64,000 nt of DNA, taken from positions 1 through 64,000 of the forward strand of contig SEFA01000040.1 of assembly GCA_004210455.1 (NCBI GenBank), written 5' to 3'. This DNA is from Rubrivivax sp. (GTDB lineage: Bacteria > Pseudomonadota > Gammaproteobacteria > Burkholderiales > Burkholderiaceae_C). Below, piece by piece: positions 1 to 9,003 of the stretch. Made by a program: the position numbers and the translations under genes. How positions within the stretch are numbered: the stretch's first letter is position 1; every line of letters begins with the position of its first letter. A model generated the notes under the pieces. It ran no database searches, had not been told where the DNA came from, and was given only the letters and a program-made list of their open reading frames with translations.

Positions 1-170
1 GGTTCGGGCGGCGGAGGCGGCGGTGCCGGCGTGACGCAGGCCGCGAGCGCGACGCTCAGCAGCAGGGCGGTGCCGACGGCGAGGGTGGAATGCCCACGAC
101 TCCGCGCCGCTTGCGCGGTCGGGGTCAGGGAGATCGGAGCGTCGGAACGGAAGGAGGTCGACATCGGCAT
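1..170 (-). CDS. Partial lipoprotein, N-terminal 56 residues only
   Basis: The reading frame runs off the left edge. The visible N-terminus has a polar stretch, a hydrophobic segment and a lipobox (L-A-A-C, Cys at about residue 45), followed at once by a proline run (VTPAPPPPPPE). This is the signature of a signal peptidase II-processed lipoprotein with a flexible tether. It is divergent from the T6SS FHA gene, so a T6SS-associated or OmpA-like envelope lipoprotein is possible, but the mature domain is outside the window. The start is uncertain: ATGs at 170 and 164 and a GTG at 173 are all in frame, and none has a convincing ribosome binding site. Confidence 0.55.
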   Translation of the reverse strand, partial: MPMSTSFRSDAPISLTPTAQAARSRGHSTLAVGTALLLSVALAACVTPAPPPPPPE

Positions 171-312
171 CACGTCGGAATTGTCGGAATTCGAGCGGGG
201 TGCAGTATGAAACAGCGACAAGCCCCTCTCAGGTGACTTTCGTTCATTGAAGCGAGACCATTGTCACGCAAACATCCCATGCCAGTCTCCCGAGGTCCCA
301 AAGGCAAGCCAC

Positions 313-2214
313 ATGACCCTCACCCTGCGCGCGGTGTCGCTCAACGACCTGCCCCTGACGCAGCCCATCACCGCGCGCTTCGACGCCACCGGGGGAACCA
401 TCGGTCGCGCCGACAACAACACCATGGCGCTGCCGGACCCGGAGCGCCACATCTCCCGCCAGCAGGCGGAGATCGCCGCCGAAGCCGGCGGGTATGTGAT
501 CCGCAACGTCGGCAGCGCCAATCCGATCACCGTCGCCGGCCAGCCGGTGGGCCAGGGCCAGTCCGTGCCGCTGCGCCATCTGGACCAGGTGCGCATCGGC
601 GGTTATCTGCTGGAGGTCCAGCAGGAGGAGGGCGCCGACAACGGCGCCACCGTCATCCGCCGCGCGCCGGACCTGAACCGGCCCAACACGCTCGGGCCCA
701 CGCCGGCGCCGACGCCGGCCGCGCTGTCCAGTTCCAACCCCTTCGCCGACCTGTTCGGCGGCAGCGCGGCGCCCGTCGATGTCTTCGGCCCGGCGCCGGC
801 GCCCGCCCCACCGGTATCGGCCTTCGCCGCGTCGCCGGTCCAGGCGCCGCCGCCCGCGCCCGTCGCGCCGATGATGCTGCCGGACGACTTCGACCCGTTC
901 GCGCCGCCGCCGCCCCGCGCCGCGCCGGCCTCCGCGCCCGGCTATCCGGCGGCGCATGCATCCGCTCATGCATCCGGTCATGCGTCAGGCTCCGCCGCGG
1001 CCAGCGCCGGCGGCATCCCCTCGTCCTTCGATCCCTTCGGAGGGCTGGACCTGGCCCCGCCGCCAGCGCCGGCGCAGCCGCCGGCCCGCAACGACAACCT
1101 CGGTTTCGGCGGCGCCTTCGCCGACCTGGTGCCGGGCGACAACAACCGCTCGCTGGACGATCTCTTCGGCCTGCAGCCGGCCGGCACCGATCCGCTCGCG
1201 GGCTTCATGGCCGGCGCGAACAAGCCCGGCGACAGCCTGCGCGATGCGGTGGGATCGGATCCGCTGGCGCTGTTCGGCGCCGCGGCGCCGGCCACGAACA
1301 CCGAGCCGCAGACCCCCGCGCTGCCGGATCACACGCCCGCGCTGCATTCGGCCTTCCGGCCGCCGGAGGTCCGCACGCCGGTGCCGCCCGCGCCGCCGCC
1401 GATGGCCGCCGTGGCACCCGCCATTGCGCCGCCGGCGCAGGTCCTGCCACCCGTGACGGCGGCGGTGGCCGCGCCAGTGATGCCGCCGCCGGCCCAGGTG
1501 CCGCCGTCTTACGCGCCGCCACCCCCGTCAACGATGGCCGCTGCGCCGGTTGCGCCGGGCTCGACCGCCGACACCGCCGCGCTCTGGCAGGCTTTCTGCG
1601 AAGGCGCCGGCATCCGCATGGCCGCGCCGCCGCAAGGTCTCAATCCGGACCTGATGCGCGTCATCGGCTCGCTGCTCAACGCCTCGGTGGACGGCACGCT
1701 GCGCATGATGGCCGTGCGTGCCGCGACGAAACACGAATTGCGCGCGCAGGTGACCGTGATCCGCTCGCGCGAGAACAACCCGTTGAAGTTCTCGCCCGAC
1801 GTGCAGTCCGCGCTCGAGCAGCTGCTCCAGCCGCCGGTGCGCGGTTTCCTGCCCGGTCCCGCGGCGATGCAGGACGCGATGCGTGACCTGGTCGGCCACA
1901 CCATCGGCACGATGGCGGGCACCCGCGCCGCGCTGGAGGGCGTGCTGACGCGCTTCCAGCCCAAGGCGCTGGAGGCGAAACTCACCAGCCGCTCGGTGCT
2001 GGACAGCGTGCTGGCGATGAACCGCAAGGCCAAGCTCTGGGAGCTTTACCTGCAACACTTCGAGTCCATCCGGGACGAGGCGCAGGAGGACTTCCACACG
2101 CTGTTCGGCAAGGCGTTCCTGGAGGCTTACGAAGATCAACTCGAGCGTCTGAGCCAGCATGGGCAGGGCGCCGCGCCGTCACCACAACAACAAGCACAGC
2201 AGAGCGGGGCCTGA
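313..2214 (+). CDS. tagH: T6SS-associated FHA domain protein TagH
   Basis: This is a forkhead-associated protein of T6SS loci, which in characterised systems is the phosphothreonine-binding target of the PpkA/PppA switch controlling assembly. The N-terminal FHA domain (about residues 20-95) shows IGRADNNTMALPDPERHISR, with the conserved G-R and S-R of phosphopeptide binders. A very long Pro/Ala-rich linker (about residues 115-420) separates it from a helical C-terminal domain (about 430-620) of the type found at the end of T6SS FHA proteins. The start at 313 places the FHA domain near the N-terminus; an upstream in-frame ATG at 247 would add 22 unusual residues. PppA follows 33 bp downstream on the same strand. 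Confidence 0.85.
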   Translation: MTLTLRAVSLNDLPLTQPITARFDATGGTIGRADNNTMALPDPERHISRQQAEIAAEAGGYVIRNVGSANPITVAGQPVGQGQSVPLRHLDQVRIGGYLLEVQQEEGADNGATVIRRAPDLNRPNTLGPTPAPTPAALSSSNPFADLFGGSAAPVDVFGPAPAPAPPVSAFAASPVQAPPPAPVAPMMLPDDFDPFAPPPPRAAPASAPGYPAAHASAHASGHASGSAAASAGGIPSSFDPFGGLDLAPPPAPAQPPARNDNLGFGGAFADLVPGDNNRSLDDLFGLQPAGTDPLAGFMAGANKPGDSLRDAVGSDPLALFGAAAPATNTEPQTPALPDHTPALHSAFRPPEVRTPVPPAPPPMAAVAPAIAPPAQVLPPVTAAVAAPVMPPPAQVPPSYAPPPPSTMAAAPVAPGSTADTAALWQAFCEGAGIRMAAPPQGLNPDLMRVIGSLLNASVDGTLRMMAVRAATKHELRAQVTVIRSRENNPLKFSPDVQSALEQLLQPPVRGFLPGPAAMQDAMRDLVGHTIGTMAGTRAALEGVLTRFQPKALEAKLTSRSVLDSVLAMNRKAKLWELYLQHFESIRDEAQEDFHTLFGKAFLEAYEDQLERLSQHGQGAAPSPQQQAQQSGA

Positions 2215-2247
2215 GCCCCGCCGTTTGTCCTACACGTCGTTCACACC

Positions 2248-3114
2248 ATGCTCAAGATCAGGGTTGCCGCCTGCAGCGAACAAGGCGCGCGCAACAACAA
2301 CGAAGACGCCATCGTGGCGCACGAAAACGGCCCCGGCTGGTACGCCGTGCTGGCCGACGGCGCGGGCGGCCACCGCAACGGGGCCGAGGCCGCGCGCCGG
2401 GCCGTGCACCGCATGCAGACCAGCCTGGGCGACGCGACGCTGCCGTGGCGTCCCGAGCTGCTGACCGGCGCGGTGCTGGCCGCGCACGACGACGTGCGTC
2501 GCGGCGTCGAGGGCACGGGCCGCGACCGCATGCACACGACGCTGGTGGCGCTGTGCGTCGACGCGCAGCGCAACTTCGCGCTGTGGACGCACGTGGGCGA
2601 CTCGCGGCTGTACCGCATCCGCGGGGGCGACATCGACACGATCACGCAGGACGACAGCGTCGTGCAGATGCTGATCGAGGCCGGGCTGCTGACGCCCGAG
2701 CAGGCGGAGGACCATCCGCACAAGAACCACCTCGTGGCCGCGCTGGGCATCGAGGACGACCTGCATCCGCACACCACCCCGCCGCAGCCGCTGCAGGACG
2801 GCGACGTCTTCCTGCTGTGCAGCGACGGCTGGTGGGGCAGCGCGGGCGACACGCTGATCCACGACACGCTGCGCGCGGCGGCCTCGCCGGACGACTGGCT
2901 GGCGGCGATGCGCGCGGTGATCGAGGAACGGGGCCTGCCCGATCAGGACAACTTCAGCGCGATCGCGCTGTGGGTGGGCGAGCCCATGCTCGCGAAGGTG
3001 GCGCAGACGCCGGCCGACGAGGCCGGCAGCGCGGCGCAGGAGTCGTCGATCGACTCCGGACCGGTGCCGCTGGAAGAGGAAGAGGACGAGTCGACGCGGC
3101 GCATGCCGCTCTGA
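2248..3114 (+). CDS. pppA: PP2C-family serine/threonine phosphatase PppA of the T6SS
   Basis: Metal-dependent protein phosphatase that reverses Ser/Thr phosphorylation of T6SS components, classically the FHA protein. Characteristic PP2C motifs appear in order: ARNNNEDA near residue 15, LADGAGGHRNG near 35, HVGDSRLYRIRGG near 115, LLCSDGWWG near 188 and QDNFSAIALWVG near 232, so the metal-binding aspartates are all present. The last 35 or so residues are acidic and probably disordered. At 288 aa it is slightly longer than a minimal PP2C domain. It directly follows tagH. No partner kinase (PpkA) is in the window, so it probably lies elsewhere in the locus. Confidence 0.9.
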   Translation: MLKIRVAACSEQGARNNNEDAIVAHENGPGWYAVLADGAGGHRNGAEAARRAVHRMQTSLGDATLPWRPELLTGAVLAAHDDVRRGVEGTGRDRMHTTLVALCVDAQRNFALWTHVGDSRLYRIRGGDIDTITQDDSVVQMLIEAGLLTPEQAEDHPHKNHLVAALGIEDDLHPHTTPPQPLQDGDVFLLCSDGWWGSAGDTLIHDTLRAAASPDDWLAAMRAVIEERGLPDQDNFSAIALWVGEPMLAKVAQTPADEAGSAAQESSIDSGPVPLEEEEDESTRRMPL

Positions 3115-3133
3115 GGCTCCGAGCTTCCGGTGT

Positions 3134-4609
3134 TCAGTGCCGCACGGCCGGCCACCGCGCCGGCGACGCCACGAACGCGCTCAACTGCTGCGCGGTCTTC
3201 GACAGGGCCGCGGCCGTCTCCAGGTTGCGCTGCGCGACCTGTTCCGCATCCGTGGTCGCGCGTCCGACATCGTTCAGCGCGACTTCCAGTTGACGCCCTG
3301 CGGTCGACTGCTGATGCGTCGCCATCCGGATCTCCTTGCTCGCGATGTCCGACGCGGCCACGCGTTCGGAGATCAGCGAGAACATCGCCTCCGCCTCCGA
3401 GAACAGCGACGAATTCGCGGCCACCGCCTTCACGCCCGCTTCGGTCGACATGATGGTGGCGTTGGAGACGTTGCGGATCGAATCGAGCTGGCGACGGATG
3501 TCCACCGCGTCGGCGCGCACCTTCTCCGCCAGGCGGCGGATCTCGTCGGCGACCACGCGGAAGCGCTCGCCGGCGTCGCCCGCGCCGTAGGCCTCGATCG
3601 TGGCGTTGATCGCCAGGATGTTGGTGCGCTCGGCCAGTTCCTCGATGGCGCCGAGCACGGTGACGGCCCCCTGGACCTCCTTGCCCAGCGTCGTCATCTG
3701 CGTGACCACCTTGTCGATCTGCTGGCTCAGCCCCACGGTGGCCTCCCGCGCGCGGGCCATGGCCTGGCTGCCGGCATGCGCGGCGCGCGTGCTGGCCGAG
3801 GCCATCTCCTCGACCTCGTTGGAGCGCTGCGCGATCTGGTTGGCGGCGGCCTGCACCTCGTGCATCGTGGCGGTGAGCTCGATGGCGGCGGAGGAAGTCT
3901 GCTTTGTCGCGCCGGCCTGCTTCAGCGAGGACGCTTCCAACTCGCGCGCACGGGCGGCCACGTCCACGGCGGAGGCGCCTACCATCTGCATGAGCAGCCG
4001 TTGCAGCACCAAGCCGGTGACGACGACGATCATCAGCCCGAGCGCCGTGCCGCCCAGGCCGATGCCCTTGACCAGGCGCGTGGTCTGACCCATCTCGGCC
4101 GACCGCGCCACGAGGTGCTCGACCTCATCGTTCTCCATCAGGCTGAAGCGCGAGCGCAGCCGCTCCATGCGCTGGCGGACCTGGCTGACCTTGGGCGAGC
4201 GGGTGACCTCTTCCAGCGTCATCGTCTCGCGGTCGGCGATGCGCTCGCGGAACAGGGCGAGCAACGCCGAGATGTCCTTCTCCGTGTTGTCCAGGTCGGC
4301 GGTGCGGGCTCGCCATGCCGGCGTCACGCGCATCTCTGCCATCTCCGAGGAGATCTCGGCGACGGAGCGGTCGAGCGCCGTCAGATAGGCCGCGTCCTTG
4401 GTCAGCATGAAGCCGCGCTGCGCCGCCTCGGCCTCGGCGACGTCGTTCAGAAGCTCCGCCAGGATGCGCAGACCCTGGTGGCTCCGCGTCACGCCGTCGG
4501 CGGCCGATTCCATCAGGTAGGCGCTGCGCATCGCGACGGCGCCGACCCCGCACAGCACCAGCGCGGCCAGGAGGAAACCCAGCCCGAGTCCGCGTCCGAA
4601 AGTCTTCAT
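3134..4609 (-). CDS. Methyl-accepting chemotaxis-like receptor with CHASE3-type sensor
   Basis: Membrane receptor with TM1 at about residues 8-29, a periplasmic helical region resembling CHASE3 (contains [18 protein letters not shown]), TM2 near 185-205 and a cytoplasmic signalling domain. The normally very conserved hairpin tip is diverged: it reads [20 protein letters not shown] and then RFRVVADEI, instead of the usual [21 protein letters not shown]. No HAMP domain is obvious after TM2. Convergent with pppA (20 bp apart) and upstream of nothing chemotactic, it sits inside the T6SS cluster. The start was set at the ATG at 4609, which precedes [11 protein letters not shown]; ATGs at 4633 and 4615 are alternatives. 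Confidence 0.85.
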   Translation of the reverse strand: MKTFGRGLGLGFLLAALVLCGVGAVAMRSAYLMESAADGVTRSHQGLRILAELLNDVAEAEAAQRGFMLTKDAAYLTALDRSVAEISSEMAEMRVTPAWRARTADLDNTEKDISALLALFRERIADRETMTLEEVTRSPKVSQVRQRMERLRSRFSLMENDEVEHLVARSAEMGQTTRLVKGIGLGGTALGLMIVVVTGLVLQRLLMQMVGASAVDVAARARELEASSLKQAGATKQTSSAAIELTATMHEVQAAANQIAQRSNEVEEMASASTRAAHAGSQAMARAREATVGLSQQIDKVVTQMTTLGKEVQGAVTVLGAIEELAERTNILAINATIEAYGAGDAGERFRVVADEIRRLAEKVRADAVDIRRQLDSIRNVSNATIMSTEAGVKAVAANSSLFSEAEAMFSLISERVAASDIASKEIRMATHQQSTAGRQLEVALNDVGRATTDAEQVAQRNLETAAALSKTAQQLSAFVASPARWPAVRH

Positions 4610-4691
4610 GTGCATGTTCTCCCTGGAACGCAATGTCGCACAGGACCACGCCCAGGGGGATGCTTTCGTCGCGCCTTGGCGCGATGAAGGA

Positions 4692-5402
4692 TCAGCCCGT
4701 CTGCTTCGTCAGCAACGCGGCGAAGGCTTCCACGTACGGCAGCCCCGGCCCCCAGCGCATGTGGACCTGCTCGCCGGGCTCGGGATTGGGCGACCAGACC
4801 GTGCAGCCGGCCAGGCGCTCCAGCAGTTCGCCCGCGGCCAGCATGGGGACCGCCGCCGTGAGCAGGCTTGCCGACGCGGTGTAGCTGACCCACTGCACCG
4901 CGTTCTCCGGCGCGGGCAGGGTGGCCGCGTGGCTGGCCGGCCAGGGCGGGGCCGCCGCCAGCGCGGCCTCCAACGCGTCCACCGTCGCCGTGTCGTCCAG
5001 CGTGCGCATCGCCGCGTTGGCCAGCACCGTGTACCAGCGGTCGAGGTGGTCCAGCCCGGCGCGGTCCACCGGCGGCTGCGCGCGCGGCTGCGCGATCACC
5101 AGCGGGAAGTAGCGCCCGACGTTGTCGCAGCTGGCCATCAGCACGCCGAACCACCACTTCATGTCGACGACGCCCGGCGCCCACGCGAAGCGCAGCACCG
5201 GCGCGGTCAGGTAGGTGTCCAGCCAGCGCGGACCGAGCGTCTTCGGCAGGTCCTGCATCATCCCGGACAGCCACGCGTCGGCGTGCTGCACGCAGTGCTG
5301 CGGCAGGCGCCGCTGGGCGAAGTCGCCCAGCGCGGCGACCTTGCCGTACCAGCCGGGCACGGCATCGCCGGCGGCGTTCAAGGCTTCGGGCAGCGCGCTC
5401 AT
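4692..5402 (-). CDS. tagF: T6SS-associated protein TagF (ImpM family)
   Basis: TagF is a post-translational repressor of T6SS assembly in several bacteria. The N-terminus reads [19 protein letters not shown], the usual TagF opening, followed by [18 protein letters not shown] and the [19 protein letters not shown] segment typical of the family. The length of 236 aa fits stand-alone TagF proteins. It is the last gene of the minus-strand run tssJ-K-L-M-tagF, with only 22 bp between it and the tssM stop. Together with tagH and pppA this indicates an FHA/threonine-phosphorylation style control circuit around the machine. Confidence 0.9.
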   Translation of the reverse strand: MSALPEALNAAGDAVPGWYGKVAALGDFAQRRLPQHCVQHADAWLSGMMQDLPKTLGPRWLDTYLTAPVLRFAWAPGVVDMKWWFGVLMASCDNVGRYFPLVIAQPRAQPPVDRAGLDHLDRWYTVLANAAMRTLDDTATVDALEAALAAAPPWPASHAATLPAPENAVQWVSYTASASLLTAAVPMLAAGELLERLAGCTVWSPNPEPGEQVHMRWGPGLPYVEAFAALLTKQTG

Positions 5403-5424
5403 GGTCGGATTCTCCTGATGCGGT

Positions 5425-8400
5425 TCACAGCCCGCCCGGGCAGCGGAACTCGTTGAGCTCCGGCAGCCGGAACGGATTGCGCACGCTACTGGCGGTGACT
5501 TCGAAGACCGCCTTGCGGCCTTCGATCTCGAAGGTGGCCTTGAAGCGTTCGGGCGCGGCGGTCTTCTCGATCTTGACGCGGTCGAAGAGCCGGAACAGCG
5601 CCCACGGCCCGTCGTTGACCAGGCCGGAGGAGCCGCTCGCGCTCACCGGGCTCAACTGCACGCGCACCTGCGAGCTGCCGCGCGGTCCCGGCCACTGCAC
5701 CGAGGTCGGGATCTGCGGGCCGTGGCTGTAGCGCACGATCTGGCCGTCCACGTCCAGGATGAACTGCTGGATCGTGGTGTCCATCTCGATGGGCTTGAAG
5801 TCCAGCCGCAGCGACGGCGTGGCGCTGCCGGGGAAGAAGGTCTCCTTGATCGCCTGCGCGCGCTGGAACTGCGGCAGCGTGCCGCTGTCGCCGCCGAGCG
5901 GCGTGCCTTCGACCGCACGGAACTTCCACGGCCGCGTGGTCGTGTCGACGTAGGGCGCGAGCTTCTGCTGGAAGATCTGGTCGATCTTGCCGCCCGGGCC
6001 GAACAGCATGGCGAAGTCCGCCTGCGTCGCGTCGCGCGAGGAGTTGCGGTCCAGCGGATAACGCCCGGCCACGGCCTGGTTGCAGAACTCGCCGACCTGC
6101 GAGCGCACTTCCATGCCGAGGTTCTGGCGCATCGCGCCCTGCGACACGCGGGCGCTGCTGCTGCCCAGGTCGTCGAGCATGGTGCGCAGCGGCTCGGGGC
6201 TCATCGCGGCGGCGGCCTTCAGGCGCGTGGGCACCGGCGAGGGCGGCGGCGCGCTGCCGCCCTTGAGCGCGGAATCGGCGGCCGTCAGCATGATGTTGGC
6301 CTCGGCGATCAGGCCGACGGTGTCGTCCAGCGGCGACTTGCCGCCGCCGGCCGGGGCCGTGACCATGCTGCGCAGGCCGACGAAGCGGTCATCGACGATG
6401 TTCTCGATGCGCGGCGCGTTCGGGTCGGCGGGGTTCTGCTGACCGGGGCGCCCGGAGAACATGCCCGCCACCTTTTCGCGGGTCTGCTGGACCAGATCCG
6501 CGGCGCGGCGCTCGGCGTTCTCGATCGCGTTGCCGGGCTGCGCGAGCGTGGTCTCGCGGGAAGCCGCCCGCAGGAACGGACCCAGCGGGCTGTCCGGCGC
6601 GGACAGCATGCGCGAGCGCTCCACCGACTGCGGCACCGTGGCCATCGGCAGCAGCTTCACGCTGTTGAGGAAGGACTCCCACGAGGCCGCGTAGTCGTTC
6701 AGGTAGAGCCGGCGGACGTCGTCGACCAGCGGTGCGTTGGCGCGCACGAGCTCCTGCGGATTCCTGGGCGCGGCGGCGACGCCGAGCACCCAGGGCTCCT
6801 CTGCGGCCAGCTCGTCCGCCACCTGGCCCACGCGCGGCTGGAAGCCGCGCAGGTAGGCGTCGCGGGTGAAGAAGCCCGGCACGCCCTGCGTCAGCGGCGC
6901 GCCGTTGGTCCGCGTGAACAGCAGCGGCGCGTTGTGGCCGCCGGCGCGCGCGACGGTGAAGTCGGGGTATTCGGTGCCCAGGCCTTGCGCGCGCAGCCGG
7001 TTGTAGATGCGCTGCGGCAGCGGTTGCGTCGCGAGCTGCGTGCGCACCGCCGTCAGCAGCGAGGCGTCCTCCGGCAGCGGCGACGCGATGCCGCCCTGCG
7101 ACAGCAGCGCGTCCAGGTGGGCGCCCAGCGCCGCGCGCTGGTCCGGTGTCAGCTCGCGGCGGGTGGTCTCCCAGTCGCCTTCGATGTGCTGCTTGAGCGC
7201 CGGCGCGTCGAAGTGCTGCGGGTCGTGCAGCATCACGTAGGCCTTGAGCGCCTCATACAGCGTGACCGGCGTGGCCGCGCCCTGGCGCAGTTGCTCCTCG
7301 ATGCGCAGCACCAGCCGCGGCAGCACCGCGTCGCCGAGCATGCGCTGGTAGGCGGCGCGGGCCGCGCTGTCCAGCTTCCTGCCCTGGAAGAGGCCCATGC
7401 GCATGGACCAGGGGACGTTCTCGTCCACTGCCGCCAGCGCACGTGTGGCCTGCAGCGCGGGCAGGATGGGCAGCAGATCGGCGCTGGCGCGGTTGGGCGT
7501 GGCCTGCAGCAGCTCGCGCACCTGGTCCGCGCGCGCCGAGGTCTCTTCCAGGTACTTCTTGTTGTTGAAGTAGCTGACGGTCCAGGCCGTGAGCAGGCCG
7601 ATGCCGGCGATCGCGACGACCGCGTAGCCGCCCAGCGCCAGCGCGTTGCGGCGGCGCTCATAGCCGCGGTGCGTGCCGCCCAGGCCGGCTTCGGCGAAGA
7701 CGACCTCGTTGAGCAGGCGGTTCAGGAAGTAGCTGCGGCCGCTGGCCTGGTTGGGCGCCTGCACCGCGTTCTCGATCTGGTAGCTGCGCGCGACCGAGCC
7801 GAGCACGCGGTCGATGGGCGTGCCTTCCTGCGTGCCGCTGACGAAGTAGACGCCGCGCAGCAGCGGCTGGGCTTCGTAGGGGGAAGGGGCGAAGACGCCC
7901 TCGGCGAATTCGGCCAGCAGCGCGCGCAGGCTCGCGAACTGCGCCGGGAAACCGTAGATGCGGGCGCGGCGCTGCGGATCGCGCTCGGCCTGGAGGCGAT
8001 CGATCAGGCCGTTCTGCAGGCGCTGTTCCAGGGCGTCGAACTCCGCGCCGTAGCCCGCCAGCGGCGAAGTGCTGTTGCGCGGGAAGGTGAAGCCCCAGGG
8101 CGCCGCGCGCTGGTCCTTGTCGACCGTGGCGAAGTAGTCCATGAAGCCCGACAGCAGGTCGGCCTTGGTGACCAGCAGGTAGACCGGGAAGCGGATGTCC
8201 AGGTCCTTCTGCAGTTCCTGCACGCGGGCGCGCACGGTGGCGGCATGCTGGGCCCGCTCCGAGGGACTGCGCGCCAGCAGGTCGGTCACCGAGACCGTCA
8301 CCAGCGCGCCGTTGATCGGCTGGCGCGGGCGCGAGCGGCGCAGCATCTGCAGGAAGCCGCTCCAGGTCGCCTTGTCGTTGGTGGGATCGCTGTCCTGCGT

Positions 8401-9003
8401 GGTGAAGCGGCCGGCGGTGTCGATGAGCACGGCGCGGTCGGTGAACCACCAGTCGCAATGGCGCGTGCCGCCGACGCCGCGGATGGCGTGGTCGCCCATC
8501 TGGTCGGCCAGCGGGAAGTTCACGCCGCTGTGACGCAGCGCCGTGGTCTTGCCCGAACCCGGCGCGCCGATGATCAGGTACCAGGGCAGCTCGTAGAGAT
8601 AACGTCCGCCGAAGCGCGAGCGCAGCTTCGCGCCGAAACCGGCCGAGCCCTCCGCGCCGAAGCGCGAGCGCTGCAGCATCTGCAGCGCCTGGCGGAAGCG
8701 TTCGCGCACGGCCAGCATGTCGGCGGTCTCGCGCTCGGGCGCGTCCGCGGCGGGCGACTGCAGCAGCTGGTTGACGACCTGGCTGTTGCCGCGCCTGGCG
8801 CGCCAGCGGCTCCAGGCGATGCACGCGGCCACGATCAGGACCAGCACGCCGATCGTGATCCAGCGCGACCGCTCGGTATCGAGCGGGCGGGCCTCGCCGA
8901 CGGCCACCAGCGGGCCGACGATCCAGATCAGCAGCGCGACCGCCAGCACCAGCACCGCCAGGAGCACCCAGCGGTTGAAAATCCATCCCAGGACGCGTTT
9001 CAT
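5425..9003 (-). CDS. tssM: T6SS inner-membrane component TssM (IcmF)
   Basis: Large membrane-complex subunit spanning from cytoplasm to periplasm and contacting TssL and TssJ. Two N-terminal transmembrane helices lie at about residues 12-34 and 48-64, a Walker A motif GAPGSGKT at 146-153 begins the cytoplasmic NTPase domain (DTAGRF follows at about 198), and a third helix (VVAIAGIGLLTAWTVSYF) lies near 455-475. The rest is the periplasmic IcmF-related and C-terminal beta domains. At 1192 aa it is of normal length and has no internal stops. Its start overlaps the tssL stop by ATGA (9000-9003), consistent with translational coupling. Confidence 0.97.
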   Translation of the reverse strand: MKRVLGWIFNRWVLLAVLVLAVALLIWIVGPLVAVGEARPLDTERSRWITIGVLVLIVAACIAWSRWRARRGNSQVVNQLLQSPAADAPERETADMLAVRERFRQALQMLQRSRFGAEGSAGFGAKLRSRFGGRYLYELPWYLIIGAPGSGKTTALRHSGVNFPLADQMGDHAIRGVGGTRHCDWWFTDRAVLIDTAGRFTTQDSDPTNDKATWSGFLQMLRRSRPRQPINGALVTVSVTDLLARSPSERAQHAATVRARVQELQKDLDIRFPVYLLVTKADLLSGFMDYFATVDKDQRAAPWGFTFPRNSTSPLAGYGAEFDALEQRLQNGLIDRLQAERDPQRRARIYGFPAQFASLRALLAEFAEGVFAPSPYEAQPLLRGVYFVSGTQEGTPIDRVLGSVARSYQIENAVQAPNQASGRSYFLNRLLNEVVFAEAGLGGTHRGYERRRNALALGGYAVVAIAGIGLLTAWTVSYFNNKKYLEETSARADQVRELLQATPNRASADLLPILPALQATRALAAVDENVPWSMRMGLFQGRKLDSAARAAYQRMLGDAVLPRLVLRIEEQLRQGAATPVTLYEALKAYVMLHDPQHFDAPALKQHIEGDWETTRRELTPDQRAALGAHLDALLSQGGIASPLPEDASLLTAVRTQLATQPLPQRIYNRLRAQGLGTEYPDFTVARAGGHNAPLLFTRTNGAPLTQGVPGFFTRDAYLRGFQPRVGQVADELAAEEPWVLGVAAAPRNPQELVRANAPLVDDVRRLYLNDYAASWESFLNSVKLLPMATVPQSVERSRMLSAPDSPLGPFLRAASRETTLAQPGNAIENAERRAADLVQQTREKVAGMFSGRPGQQNPADPNAPRIENIVDDRFVGLRSMVTAPAGGGKSPLDDTVGLIAEANIMLTAADSALKGGSAPPPSPVPTRLKAAAAMSPEPLRTMLDDLGSSSARVSQGAMRQNLGMEVRSQVGEFCNQAVAGRYPLDRNSSRDATQADFAMLFGPGGKIDQIFQQKLAPYVDTTTRPWKFRAVEGTPLGGDSGTLPQFQRAQAIKETFFPGSATPSLRLDFKPIEMDTTIQQFILDVDGQIVRYSHGPQIPTSVQWPGPRGSSQVRVQLSPVSASGSSGLVNDGPWALFRLFDRVKIEKTAAPERFKATFEIEGRKAVFEVTASSVRNPFRLPELNEFRCPGGL

